A DNA stretch of 64,000 nt, from NCBI RefSeq assembly GCF_003946405.1, contig NZ_RHOG01000008.1, positions 27,644-91,643 on the forward strand, given 5' to 3'. The notes below the pieces were generated by a model. That model searched no databases and was not told the DNA's origin. It saw only the letters and a program-made list of their open reading frames with translations. This DNA is from Lacticaseibacillus yichunensis. Its GTDB lineage: Bacteria > Bacillota > Bacilli > Lactobacillales > Lactobacillaceae. This document shows positions 28,780 to 37,314 of the stretch, piece after piece. The position numbers were made by a program, and so were the translations under genes. How positions within the stretch are numbered: position 1 is the first letter of the stretch; the number at the start of each line of letters is the position of its first letter.

Positions 28780-31419
28780 ATGAAAGAATTATCGAGCAGC
28801 CAAGTGCGCCAGATGTTCTTGGATTTTTTCAAGGAAAAAGGGCATGACGTTGAGCCTTCAGCCAGCCTGATTCCAGTGGATGATCCGACCCTTTTGTGGA
28901 TCAACTCTGGCGTGGCGACGCTGAAAAAGTATTTTGATGGCTCCGTGGTCCCGAAGAACCCGCGGATCACAAATGCGCAGAAATCCATTCGGACCAATGA
29001 TATCGAAAACGTCGGCAAGACTGCCCGCCATCTGACCTTTTTCGAGATGCTGGGGAATTTTTCCGTCGGGGATTATTTTAAAAAAGAAGTGATTCCTTGG
29101 GCGTGGGAATTGCTGACCAGCCCGAAATGGTTCGCGCTTGATCCAGAGAAACTGTATGTCACGGTCTACCCGAAGGACCAAGATGCCAAGGCCTTGTGGG
29201 AAAAGACCGGCGTGCCGGCGTCGCATATCTTTGAGGTTGAAGACAACTTCTGGGATATCGGCGAAGGGCCATCGGGTCCGGATACGGAGATCTTTTTTGA
29301 CCGCGGCCAGCAGTATAACAACGTGGCCGATGACGATCCGGAAAATTATCCGGGCGGGGAAAACGAGCGCTACCTGGAGATCTGGAACATCGTCTTTTCC
29401 CAATACAATCATTTGCCGGATGGCCGCTATGTCGACCAGCCGCATAAGAATATTGATACGGGGATGGGCCTTGAACGTGTCGTTTCGGTGATGCAGCATA
29501 CTGCCACGAACTTCGAGACGGATCTGTTCATGCCGCTGATCAAATACACGGAAACGCTCAGCGACCACCGAACATATGGCGCCGACAAGCATGATGACGT
29601 GGCCTTCAAGATCATCGCCGACCACGCCCGCACCGTGACGTTTGCGATCGGGGATGGCGCGTTGCCATCCAATGAAGGCCGCGGCTATGTGCTCCGTCGA
29701 CTGATTCGCCGCGCGGCAGTCAACGGCCGCCGTCTCGGCATTCAGGGCGAATTCCTGTACCAGCTCGTGCCTGTTGTTGGCAACATCATGCAGAGCTATT
29801 ACCCGGAGATCCTGCGCAATCAGGAATTCATCCAGAAGGTCATTCGCTCTGAGGAAAAACGGTTCGCAGAGACCCTCGATGCCGGGCTGAGCCTGCTCAA
29901 CAAGAGCATCGCGGATCTGCAGGCAACCGGCGAGACCGTCATTCCAGGCGCGACTGCCTTTAAACTGTTTGACACTTTTGGTTTCCCGGTCGAATTGACG
30001 AAGGAGATCGCCGGCGACCAAGGCATCGATGTCGACATGAAGGGCTACGAAGCGAACATGACCGCTCAGCGCGAACGCGCCCGGGCCGCACGTGGCGATC
30101 AGCAGTCCATGGGCAGCCAGGACAAGACGCTGATGGCGATCAAGTCCGAAAGCAAGTTCACCGGCTGGACGGATCTTGAAGATCAGGCAACGTTGACGGA
30201 CCTCATCCAAGACGATACTGAAAAGACGCGGGTCGAGGCCGGCACTGCGCAATTGATCTTTGACCAGACGCCATTTTATGCAGAAATGGGTGGCCAGGTC
30301 GCGGATACTGGGGTGATCGAAGACGAAGATGGCGCGGTGGTCGCAAAGGTCACCGATGTGCAGCATGCGCCAAATGGCCAGAACTTGCATACCGTCGAAG
30401 TCGAAAACACGCTTGAAAAAGGCGCGACTTACTTCCTGAAGGTCGACACAGAACGTCGGCGCAAGGTCTCGATGAACCATACCGCGACGCATTTGCTGGA
30501 TCAGGCCCTGCGCCAAGTCCTCGGCGAGCATACGCATCAGGCAGGCTCCTTGGTTGAGCCGACCTATCTGCGTTTTGACTTCACAAACTTCGGTCAGGTC
30601 ACCAGCGAGCAGCTCCGCCAGGTGGAAGCAATCGTCAATGAGCAGATCTGGCGTCAGCTCCCGATCACTTGGGAAGAAATGCCGATCGAAGAGGCGAAGA
30701 AGCAAGGCGCGATTGCGATGTTCGGTGATAAGTACGGCAAGACGGTGCGCGTTGTGACGATCGGTGACTTCAACCGCGAATTCGATGGGGGCACGCATCC
30801 TATCAACACCGCGGCGCTCGGCCTGTTCAAGATCACCGGCGAATCCGGGATCGGCGCTGGTGTTCGGCGCATCGAAGCGGTGACCTCCAAGGAAGCCTAT
30901 GAGTATCTGACCCAGCAGGAAGACCTGCTGGCAGAGACGGCGGCGAACCTGAAGAGCGACCAGGTGAAAAATGTGCCGCATAAAGTCGAGCAGTTGCAGG
31001 CCGACCTTAAAGCCAGCCAAAAGACCGTCGAAGGTTTGCAGGCAAAATTGGCGAGACAAGAAGCTGGCGACGTGTTCGGCAATGTCCAAAAGGCCGGCGA
31101 CTTCACGCTGGTCGCGGCCAAGGTCAATGTGGCCGGGATGAACGAATTGCGGCAATTGGGCGACCAGTGGCGCGACAAGGCGGTCTCTGACGTGCTGGTT
31201 CTTGCCACAGCAAGCGACGATAAAGTCAGCCTGCTCGTCGGCGCCAGCAAGGATGCCATCAAGCGCGGCGTCAAGGCGGGTGATCTGATCAAAGCCATTG
31301 CCCCGGCGATCGGTGGCGGTGGCGGCGGCCGTCCAGACATGGCCCAAGCTGGCGGGAAAAAGCCGGCTGGCATTCAAGACGCACTGAAGCTGGCGGCGGA
31401 GACACTGGCGGCGAAGTAG
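28780..31419 (+). CDS. alaS: Alanine--tRNA ligase
   Basis: An 879-residue AlaRS, charging tRNA-Ala. The class II catalytic core is N-terminal (DPTLLWINSGVATLKKYFDG, NPRITNAQKSIRTNDIENVG). The editing domain has HTATH at residues 567-571, but the second metal-ligand motif, usually C-x3-H, reads D-G-G-T-H with Asp669 in place of Cys and His673 kept. The C-Ala domain contains the Gly-run GGGGGGRPDMAQAGG. I start at ATG 28780 after GGGAGG; a TTG at 28765 is inside the T-box terminator. The following gene is ireB, the standard order in Firmicutes. Confidence 0.98.
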   Translation: MKELSSSQVRQMFLDFFKEKGHDVEPSASLIPVDDPTLLWINSGVATLKKYFDGSVVPKNPRITNAQKSIRTNDIENVGKTARHLTFFEMLGNFSVGDYFKKEVIPWAWELLTSPKWFALDPEKLYVTVYPKDQDAKALWEKTGVPASHIFEVEDNFWDIGEGPSGPDTEIFFDRGQQYNNVADDDPENYPGGENERYLEIWNIVFSQYNHLPDGRYVDQPHKNIDTGMGLERVVSVMQHTATNFETDLFMPLIKYTETLSDHRTYGADKHDDVAFKIIADHARTVTFAIGDGALPSNEGRGYVLRRLIRRAAVNGRRLGIQGEFLYQLVPVVGNIMQSYYPEILRNQEFIQKVIRSEEKRFAETLDAGLSLLNKSIADLQATGETVIPGATAFKLFDTFGFPVELTKEIAGDQGIDVDMKGYEANMTAQRERARAARGDQQSMGSQDKTLMAIKSESKFTGWTDLEDQATLTDLIQDDTEKTRVEAGTAQLIFDQTPFYAEMGGQVADTGVIEDEDGAVVAKVTDVQHAPNGQNLHTVEVENTLEKGATYFLKVDTERRRKVSMNHTATHLLDQALRQVLGEHTHQAGSLVEPTYLRFDFTNFGQVTSEQLRQVEAIVNEQIWRQLPITWEEMPIEEAKKQGAIAMFGDKYGKTVRVVTIGDFNREFDGGTHPINTAALGLFKITGESGIGAGVRRIEAVTSKEAYEYLTQQEDLLAETAANLKSDQVKNVPHKVEQLQADLKASQKTVEGLQAKLARQEAGDVFGNVQKAGDFTLVAAKVNVAGMNELRQLGDQWRDKAVSDVLVLATASDDKVSLLVGASKDAIKRGVKAGDLIKAIAPAIGGGGGGRPDMAQAGGKKPAGIQDALKLAAETLAAK

Positions 31420-31430
31420 GGCGTTGAGGA

Positions 31431-31650
31431 GGTGGGGACATCTAACTGTCTCGCGCACTCGAGGCGAAGTGCGCCTCAAGCACCCGAGCTAAGTTAGCTG
31501 TCCCACCATCCCGCGGGCCTCCGCACCGTAGTTGGGCTTCGCGCGGCAGGTCTGAGGCATCTAGTACGGCCTGGTCACGCATGGCTAAGTGCGCCACACG
31601 CGCCCAGGCCGCACTAGCCGCTCAGGCCTAAACGCCGCACTCCGCACCCT
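31431..31650. repeat. Family B structured intergenic repeat, two units
   Basis: Hairpin 1 (31431-31507) uses GGTGGGGACA/TGTCCCACC where other copies have GGTGGAA/TTCCACC, so the arm has changed on both sides. Hairpin 2 (31549-31628) uses GGTCTGAG/CTCAGGCC with an inner GGCCTGG/CCCAGGCC stem and apical GGCTAAGTGCGCC. The usual spacer and CCGCACTCCGCACCC end are present. It fills most of the 306-base alaS-ireB gap. Confidence 0.8.
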
Positions 31651-31725
31651 GGTCTTACATGTTTGTACTTTTTGCCTTTTTCAAGTAAAATAGGCAATGA
31701 ATTGGACAGAATAGAGGTGTTAAGA

Positions 31726-31986
31726 ATGAGCACATTGGATCAAACCGTCCACTTTGATTTTAAGGATAACAACCCGAAGAATGTTCACGAAACGCTGGAG
31801 ACGGTCTACAAGTCGCTTGAGGAGAAAGGATATAACCCGATCAACCAGATCGTGGGGTACCTGATCTCCGGAGACCCGGCCTATATCCCGCGGTATAACG
31901 ACGCGCGAAGCTTGATTCGCAAACACGAACGCGACGAGATCATTGAAGAGCTCGTTCGCAACTATCTCGGCAAGGAGAAAGACTAG
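31726..31986 (+). CDS. ireB: IreB family regulatory phosphoprotein (UPF0297)
   Basis: An 86-residue protein of the UPF0297/DUF965 family, known from Enterococcus as IreB, a substrate of the PASTA Ser/Thr kinase that tunes cephalosporin resistance. The sequence [45 protein letters not shown] is close to the family pattern; the expected phosphorylated Thr residues lie near the N-terminus. ATG 31726 follows GAGGTG; the frame extends upstream without a site. ruvX starts with no gap after the stop. Confidence 0.95.
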   Translation: MSTLDQTVHFDFKDNNPKNVHETLETVYKSLEEKGYNPINQIVGYLISGDPAYIPRYNDARSLIRKHERDEIIEELVRNYLGKEKD

Positions 31987-32409
31987 ATGCGTTTGATGGG
32001 CCTAGATGTCGGTTCACGGACTGTCGGTGTCGCGATCAGCGACCCATTTGGCTGGACCGCACAGGGACTCGAGATCATCCGAATCAATGAAGATAAAGGC
32101 GACTTTGGGTTGCCACGCGTTCAGGAGCTGGTCGCTCAGTATGAGGTGACCGGCTTTGTTGTGGGGCTACCCAAAAACATGAACAACACGCTGGGTCCGC
32201 GGGCTGAAAAATCCCAGGAGTACGGGGCCAAGCTTGAGCAACTGTTCGGCTTACCGGTCGTTTTTTCAGATGAGCGACTCACCACCGTTGAGGCATCGCG
32301 GATGTTGATCGAAGAGGCAGACGCGTCGCGGAAACGGCAAAAACAGGTGATCGACAAGCTTGCGGCACAAATGATTCTGCAAAATTATCTCGATCAACAC
32401 AGTCATTGA
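31987..32409 (+). CDS. ruvX: Holliday junction resolvase-like protein RuvX (YqgF)
   Basis: A 140-residue RNase H-fold protein. The acidic site starts in [21 protein letters not shown], followed by [18 protein letters not shown] and [14 protein letters not shown]. YqgF homologues process the 5' end of pre-16S rRNA and were also proposed as resolvases. ATG 31987 follows the ireB stop directly; the upstream AAGGAG inside ireB serves as its ribosome site, so translation is coupled. Confidence 0.95.
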   Translation: MRLMGLDVGSRTVGVAISDPFGWTAQGLEIIRINEDKGDFGLPRVQELVAQYEVTGFVVGLPKNMNNTLGPRAEKSQEYGAKLEQLFGLPVVFSDERLTTVEASRMLIEEADASRKRQKQVIDKLAAQMILQNYLDQHSH

Positions 32410-32425
32410 CCTCAGGAGGGCAATC

Positions 32426-32767
32426 ATGGCAGATAACAACGAACACCTCACCCCAGGCGGCGACGATCAGCTGATCACGCTGGTCGACGAAAAAGGGAAC
32501 GAAGAATTATACCAAGTGCTTTTCACCTTCGACTCGGAAGATTACGGCAAGAGCTATGTGCTGTTGTTCCCGCAAAGCGCAGCCGATGATGAAGAAGTCG
32601 AGATCCAGGCCTTTTCCTTCACGCCGGATGAAAATGGGGATGCGTCGCAAGGCGACCTCTTCCCGATCGAAGACGACGATGAATGGGCGATGGTCGAAGA
32701 GGTCCTGAACACCTTCCTTGATGATGAGGATGACGATTCGGACGACTCAGACGACACAAACGAATAA
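32426..32767 (+). CDS. DUF1292 family protein (YrzB)
   Basis: A 113-residue acidic protein of the DUF1292 family, always found near ireB and ruvX in Firmicutes but of unknown function. [33 protein letters not shown] is the conserved beta-rich core. The C-terminal 20 residues are almost only Asp, Glu and Ser. CAGGAGGG precedes the ATG. A terminator follows, closing the alaS-ireB-ruvX-DUF1292 block. Confidence 0.93.
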   Translation: MADNNEHLTPGGDDQLITLVDEKGNEELYQVLFTFDSEDYGKSYVLLFPQSAADDEEVEIQAFSFTPDENGDASQGDLFPIEDDDEWAMVEEVLNTFLDDEDDDSDDSDDTNE

Positions 32768-32776
32768 GACTTGCAC

Positions 32777-32811
32777 AAAGCCAGCAGCCCCCAGTCGGGA
32801 TGCTGGCTTTT
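32777..32811 (+). terminator. Terminator after the DUF1292 gene
   Basis: AAAGCCAGCA...TGCTGGCTTTT hairpin. Confidence 0.85.
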
Positions 32812-32868
32812 CGTTACCCTGATTTCATGGTAAAATCAATCAGTATGACATTTCAAGGAGGCAGTCAG

Positions 32869-33102
32869 GTGGGCGAACAGAAAAGACGTTACAAAGCCGT
32901 TATCGGCAACCACACTTATACGATCATCGGCGCGGCCACGCCAGAACATTTTGCGGCGACGACTCAGCTTCTCAATGCCCAACTCGCCCAGATCAAGGCC
33001 CTGTCCCCAGCAATGAGTGACGAACAGGCGGCGATTCTGCTGGCGTTCAACGCCGTTTCCGACGTGATCAAGCAGCAGGAAGCCCAAGACCAGGCAGAGT
33101 AG
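32869..33102 (+). CDS. zapA: Cell division protein ZapA
   Basis: A 77-residue ZapA, which bundles FtsZ filaments at the division site. It shows RRYKAVIGNHTYTIIGAATPEHF at the N-terminus and a coiled-coil C-terminus (LLNAQLAQIKAL..., DVIKQQEAQDQ). I start at GTG 32869, seven bases after AAGGAGG; in-frame starts further up (for example ATG 32845) precede that site. The gene pairs with cvpA and mutS2, a common Firmicutes order. Confidence 0.9.
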   Translation: MGEQKRRYKAVIGNHTYTIIGAATPEHFAATTQLLNAQLAQIKALSPAMSDEQAAILLAFNAVSDVIKQQEAQDQAE

Positions 33103-33110
33103 GAGCGCGT

Positions 33111-33647
33111 ATGTTGACTTTTTTGATCCTCCTGACGCTGCTGTATTTTTTCTACGCCGGCGCGCGGCGGGGCATGTGGCTTCAGTTGGTCCATGTGGCG
33201 GGGTACCTGGTCAGCTTTTTGGCGGCCTGGGCGCTGTGCAAACCATTGGGCCAGACCATCAGCCTGTTTGTGCCGTATCCCTCGGCAACGGAGCAGAGCC
33301 GCTTTGTATTTTTCTCAAATAAAGTGGGATTGACGCTGGATGACGCGTTTTATCGCGGCGTGGCGTTCATCCTGATTCTGATGATCGGGTGGCTGCTGAC
33401 GCGATATCTGGCGCTGTGGGTCCATGATCTCAGCTACAGCGGCCATGATGCGGCGTTAAGGTTGTTTGGCGGTGGGGTGCTGAACCTGGTGATCGGCTAT
33501 CTGTTTATTTTTCTGCTGATCTATCTGGCGGCGCTGGTGCCGGTCTCTGGCATTCAGTCTTTGCTCGCGGATTCTTTTGCGGCCAAGACGATCATTCACA
33601 CCCCGCTGTTGGAGCAAATGATCACCAATCTCTGGATCATCGCCTAA
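33111..33647 (+). CDS. CvpA family membrane protein
   Basis: A 178-residue inner-membrane protein with four hydrophobic helices, matching the CvpA/colicin V production family. GARRGMWLQLVHVAGYLVSFLAA and the Gly-rich third/fourth helix region around LFGGGVLNLVIGYL fit. Homologues affect envelope homeostasis; the molecular role is unclear. AGGAGC precedes ATG 33111, 8 bases after the zapA stop. Confidence 0.9.
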   Translation: MLTFLILLTLLYFFYAGARRGMWLQLVHVAGYLVSFLAAWALCKPLGQTISLFVPYPSATEQSRFVFFSNKVGLTLDDAFYRGVAFILILMIGWLLTRYLALWVHDLSYSGHDAALRLFGGGVLNLVIGYLFIFLLIYLAALVPVSGIQSLLADSFAAKTIIHTPLLEQMITNLWIIA

Positions 33648-33649
33648 GT

Positions 33650-33684
33650 AACTGGGACAAAACAACGTTTTGTCCCAGTTACTG
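33650..33684 (+). terminator. Terminator-like hairpin after cvpA
   Basis: AACTGGGACAAAAC and GTTTTGTCCCAGTT form a perfect 14-base stem. There is little T tract on the plus strand. Confidence 0.6.
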
Positions 33685-33694
33685 TATAGTCCAC

Positions 33695-33823
33695 TGATAA
33701 TACTGCAGTGTCGTGGGCCAAATGTCCGCGTCCGAACAGCTAAGGCTCCAAGCGCCTGGTCCAAGTTCGGACCTGGCGCTTGGAACACTTACCTGTCGGA
33801 CCCAAAATCGACATTTGGCTCAC
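33695..33823. repeat. Family A structured intergenic repeat, copy A3 (inverted)
   Basis: It lies in the opposite orientation to A1 and A2. GTGGGCCAAATGTC (33713-33726) pairs with GACATTTGGCTCAC (33810-33823). The inner arm GCTCCAAGCGCCTGGTCC pairs with the CCAGGCGCTTGGA arm, a near-perfect long stem. The small CACTG...CAGTG hairpin is at about 33692-33712. The mutS2 ribosome site starts 20 bases further on. Confidence 0.8.
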
Positions 33824-33856
33824 TTCTTTTTTTGAGTAGGGCAAGGAGCGACGAAC

Positions 33857-36208
33857 ATGAACAATAAGATCTTAAAAACACTCGAATTTGACCGCATCCA
33901 AGGCGCGCTGAGCCAGCTGGTCGTGACCGCCAGCGGTAGCGCCCAGGTGGCTAAATTGACGCCGAGCACGGACGCGGCCGAAGTTCAGGAATGGCTGGAC
34001 GAAACGGCGGACGGCGCCAGTATTTTGCGGCTGCAAGGGGGCATCCCCGTTGCGCAACTAGAAAATATCGGGCCAGCCCTGAAGCGCGTGAAGATCGGCG
34101 CGGTGCTCAATGGCACGGAACTGGCCAGCATCACCCGGGTCTTGCGGACCGTCAGTCGCGTCGACCAGTTTCTGGAGGACCTCAAGGAAAAACTCGACCT
34201 GCGCCGGGTCTATGACCTGCAGAATCAGTTGACCGTCCTGCCCGCCCTTGAGCGCCGGCTGTACACGGCGATCGATGAGGAAGGCAACGTGACCGACGAA
34301 GCCAGTCCGGAGCTGCACGGCATCCGCGCGCAGATCAAACGGCTGGAAAGCGACATTCGCAGCCGGATGGATCAGTACACGCGTGGCAATTCAGCAAAAA
34401 TGCTCAGCGATCCGCTGGTGACGATTCGCGATGACCGCTATGTGATTCCGGTCAAGGCGGAGTATCGCCATCAATTCGGCGGCGTGGTCCATGACCAAAG
34501 TGCCACGGGCCAGACGCTGTTCATCGAACCGCAAGCTGTGGTCGACATGAACAACCGGCTGCGGGAAACCACCATCAAGGAGCAACAGGAGATCGCCCGC
34601 ATTTTGGCCGACCTGTCGAATGCGGTGGCGCCTTATGTGGACGCCTTGGCCGCGGATGAAGCGGTGGTGGGGCATTTTGATTTCATCAACGCCAAGGCAA
34701 AATACGCCCGCGACCTGAAGGCGACCGAACCGCAAGTCTCCGCCGCCAATCACGTGGACCTGCTGGCGGCGCGGCATCCGCTGCTCGACCGGCGCAAGGT
34801 GGTGCCCAACCGCATCACGCTCGGCGAGGATTATCAGGCAATCGTGGTCACCGGGCCAAACACCGGGGGTAAGACGATCACGCTGAAAACGCTGGGCCTG
34901 CTCCAACTGATGGGTCAGGCGGGGTTGTTTGTCCCAGCCGAGGAAAATAGTGTGATCGGGGTCTTCTCCAACGTCTTTGCCGATATTGGGGATGAACAGT
35001 CGATCGAGCAAAACCTCTCGACTTTTTCCGGACACATGGCGAACATCGTGACGATCTTGCAGGCGCTTGATCAGCGCGCGCTGGTGCTGTTTGATGAGCT
35101 TGGCGCGGGCACCGATCCCCAGGAAGGGGCGGCGCTGGCGATCGCCATTTTGGATGAAGTGGGCGCAAGTGGCGCCGAGGTCGTGGCGACGACGCATTAT
35201 CCGGAGTTGAAGCTGTATGGCTACAACACGCCGGGCACAATCAACGCCTCGATGGAATTCGACTCGGACACGCTTCAGCCGACTTACCGCCTGTTGATCG
35301 GCGTGCCGGGGCGCTCCAATGCCTTCGACATCTCGCGCCGGCTGGGACTGGATGGCAGCGTGGTCGACCGGGCGAAGGCGCTGATCGCCGATGACAGCCA
35401 CGACTTGAACAACATGATCGCGGATCTGGAAAGTCAGCGCAAGGCCGCCGAGATCGAATACACCGAGACCCGCCGTCAGCTGGCGGACGCGCAGGCGCTG
35501 CATGACCAGCTGCAAAGCGCCTTTGACACCTTCTCCCGTGAGCGTGATCAGCAGTTGGACAAGGCCAAGGACCAAGCCAATGCACTGGTCGAAAAGGCGC
35601 AGGAAAAGGCCGACAAGATCATCAAGGACTTGCGGGCCATGCAGCTGGCGCATCCAGGTACCATCAAAGAGGACCAGCTGATCGCCGCGAAGTCTGGGCT
35701 TAATGCGCTCCATCAGGACAAGGCGGTCCGCCAAAATAAGGTCCTGCGCCGAGAAAAGGCAAAGCAGGCGCTGCATGTTGGCGATGCCGTCCGCGTTTTA
35801 TCCTATCAAAACGATGGGGTGCTGCTCGAGCAAGTCGATGCCGACCACTGGGATGTGCAAATGGGCGTGATTCGCATGAAGCTGCCGACAGCCGATCTGG
35901 AAAAGGCGCAGGCAGAGGCCGCGCCGAAGCGGCGAATCGCCACCGTGTCAGGCGGGGCAAGCGGGCCGTCGACCACGCTGGATCTGCGCGGCAAGCGCTA
36001 CGAAGAGGCGATGACCGAGCTCGACCGGTACATCGACGCGGCGCTGCTGGCCAATTATCAGCAGGTCACGATCATTCATGGGCTTGGCACAGGCGCGATT
36101 CGCAACGGGGTCACCCAGTACCTGCGCCGCAACAAGCAGGTCAAAAAATTTGGCTTTGCCCCGCAAAATGCCGGTGGGTCAGGCGCGACCATTGTGCAGT
36201 TCAAATGA
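33857..36208 (+). CDS. mutS2: Endonuclease MutS2
   Basis: A 783-residue MutS2, lacking the mismatch-binding domain of MutS. The ATPase has Walker A GPNTGGKT and LFDELGAGTDPQEGAALA. A long coiled coil follows (residues about 510-630). The C-terminal Smr nuclease domain starts near 707 with LDLRGKRYEEA and ends with IHGLGTGAIRNGV. MutS2 suppresses recombination and, in Bacillus, rescues collided ribosomes through its Smr domain. CAAGGAGCG precedes ATG 33857. It is separated from zapA-cvpA by repeat A3. Confidence 0.97.
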   Translation: MNNKILKTLEFDRIQGALSQLVVTASGSAQVAKLTPSTDAAEVQEWLDETADGASILRLQGGIPVAQLENIGPALKRVKIGAVLNGTELASITRVLRTVSRVDQFLEDLKEKLDLRRVYDLQNQLTVLPALERRLYTAIDEEGNVTDEASPELHGIRAQIKRLESDIRSRMDQYTRGNSAKMLSDPLVTIRDDRYVIPVKAEYRHQFGGVVHDQSATGQTLFIEPQAVVDMNNRLRETTIKEQQEIARILADLSNAVAPYVDALAADEAVVGHFDFINAKAKYARDLKATEPQVSAANHVDLLAARHPLLDRRKVVPNRITLGEDYQAIVVTGPNTGGKTITLKTLGLLQLMGQAGLFVPAEENSVIGVFSNVFADIGDEQSIEQNLSTFSGHMANIVTILQALDQRALVLFDELGAGTDPQEGAALAIAILDEVGASGAEVVATTHYPELKLYGYNTPGTINASMEFDSDTLQPTYRLLIGVPGRSNAFDISRRLGLDGSVVDRAKALIADDSHDLNNMIADLESQRKAAEIEYTETRRQLADAQALHDQLQSAFDTFSRERDQQLDKAKDQANALVEKAQEKADKIIKDLRAMQLAHPGTIKEDQLIAAKSGLNALHQDKAVRQNKVLRREKAKQALHVGDAVRVLSYQNDGVLLEQVDADHWDVQMGVIRMKLPTADLEKAQAEAAPKRRIATVSGGASGPSTTLDLRGKRYEEAMTELDRYIDAALLANYQQVTIIHGLGTGAIRNGVTQYLRRNKQVKKFGFAPQNAGGSGATIVQFK

Positions 36209-36231
36209 AATGTTACATTGCACTCAATTGA

Positions 36232-36261
36232 TTGGCTTTTTCGCGGGCAACGCGGTATAAT
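36232..36261 (+). promoter_or_regulatory. trxA promoter
   Basis: TATAAT at 36256-36261 with a weak TTGGCT -35 at 36232-36237 (18-base spacing). Confidence 0.6.
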
Positions 36262-36309
36262 TTAGTTACAAAAAGTAAGATGTCAGTGACATCATAGCGG
36301 AGGGATATT

Positions 36310-36627
36310 ATGGTTCAGGTAGTCACAGATCAGGATTTTAAGCAGGAAACAGATACTGGCGTTGTTTTGACCGACTTTTGGGCAACATGGTGCGGCCCCT
36401 GCAAAATGCAGAGTCCGGTGATCGACGCGCTTGAGGGCAGCCGCAGCGACGTCAAGTTCACGAAGATGGATGTCGACCAGAACCCAGACACCCCACAGTC
36501 CTTTGGCATCATGGCCATTCCGACCTTGATCATCAAAAAAGACGGTGAAGTTGTCGAGAAGCTGGTCGGCTATCACACCAAGGATCAGTTGATCCAAGTG
36601 CTCGATAAATACACCAAAGAAGCGTAA
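36310..36627 (+). CDS. trxA: Thioredoxin
   Basis: A 105-residue thioredoxin with active site W27-C28-G29-P30-C31, DFWATWCGPCKMQSPV, and the cis-Pro in MAIPTLIIKKDGEVVEKLVG. It keeps cytoplasmic protein thiols reduced. The length and motifs are typical of TrxA. GGAGGG precedes ATG 36310. It has its own promoter and terminator. Confidence 0.97.
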   Translation: MVQVVTDQDFKQETDTGVVLTDFWATWCGPCKMQSPVIDALEGSRSDVKFTKMDVDQNPDTPQSFGIMAIPTLIIKKDGEVVEKLVGYHTKDQLIQVLDKYTKEA

Positions 36628-36629
36628 GC

Positions 36630-36684
36630 AAAAGGCCCTGAGTCTTGGCGCCCCATCATAGGGGCCAGGCTCAGGGCCTTTTTT
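36630..36684 (+). terminator. Terminator after trxA
   Basis: AAAAGGCCCTGAG...CTCAGGGCCTTTTTT with a nested GGCGCCCC/GGGGCC arm. Also positioned to end the convergent minus-strand gene. Confidence 0.9.
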
Positions 36685-36700
36685 GCGCCAGCCAACAAGA

Positions 36701-37174
36701 TCAGGTCAGCGAGTAAAATGTCTTGGCGATCGGCTGCGGCGTGGTAGGGTCAAGGGCGACGGTCACCGTGACCTGTTTGAGCTTCGGGTCGCTTTCCGCA
36801 TTCGCCTCGACCACGATGCCCATCACTTGCTGGAGACTTTGGGCCAAGAAGCCGGCTTCAAAGCGAAAGTCCGGCGCCGAAAAATGTTTGAGCCGGGTCT
36901 CGACAATGGTGCCGCTGAGCAGATATGTACGACTTTTCCGCTTGGCGGCGGCCGCCTTGAGGTCCCCAAGGCCAAGGCGGGTGAACAATTCCGGCAGGGC
37001 CTCTTCTTCCACAGGCAGGCGGCGCGCCATCGCCCGGCCGGCCCAGTAGGCGATCATGGTGTCTTCATCGCCCAGCAATTCTGGCAGGAGCAAGTCCCGC
37101 AGCATGAGTTGGCCGAACAACGGTGATTCGGCGGGTAGGTTCAATAATTCTGGATAACTAGCTTGATTTGGCAT
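36701..37174 (-). CDS. YslB family protein (DUF2507)
   Basis: A 157-residue soluble protein of the DUF2507/YslB family. In Bacillus the gene sits near trxA and the racemase, as here. The visible pattern LLRDLLLPELLGDEDTMIAYWAGRAMARRLP resembles the heme-NO-binding-like/TRAPP (Bet3-like) fold to which the family has been assigned. The function is unknown. AAGGAGCG precedes ATG 37174. It is transcribed away from murI-rdgB and convergent with trxA. Confidence 0.85.
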   Translation of the reverse strand: MPNQASYPELLNLPAESPLFGQLMLRDLLLPELLGDEDTMIAYWAGRAMARRLPVEEEALPELFTRLGLGDLKAAAAKRKSRTYLLSGTIVETRLKHFSAPDFRFEAGFLAQSLQQVMGIVVEANAESDPKLKQVTVTVALDPTTPQPIAKTFYSLT

Positions 37175-37314
37175 GACGCGCTCCTTGATCGACCGATTTC
37201 CTTTCCAGTATACCGCAATCCCGCCGCGGAAAAATAGGCTGGGAGACGCTGTCGCTTGAATTTTGGCCGAATATTCGCCACAATGGAGTTTACGAATGGA
37301 AGAGAGGCATCAGC

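Noticed and set aside
28858..31479. An 873-codon frame antisense to alaS, and similar long antisense frames opposite adhE, mutS2 and kimA
   Set aside because: High GC makes antisense frames long; they show no family motifs, while the plus-strand genes are certain.
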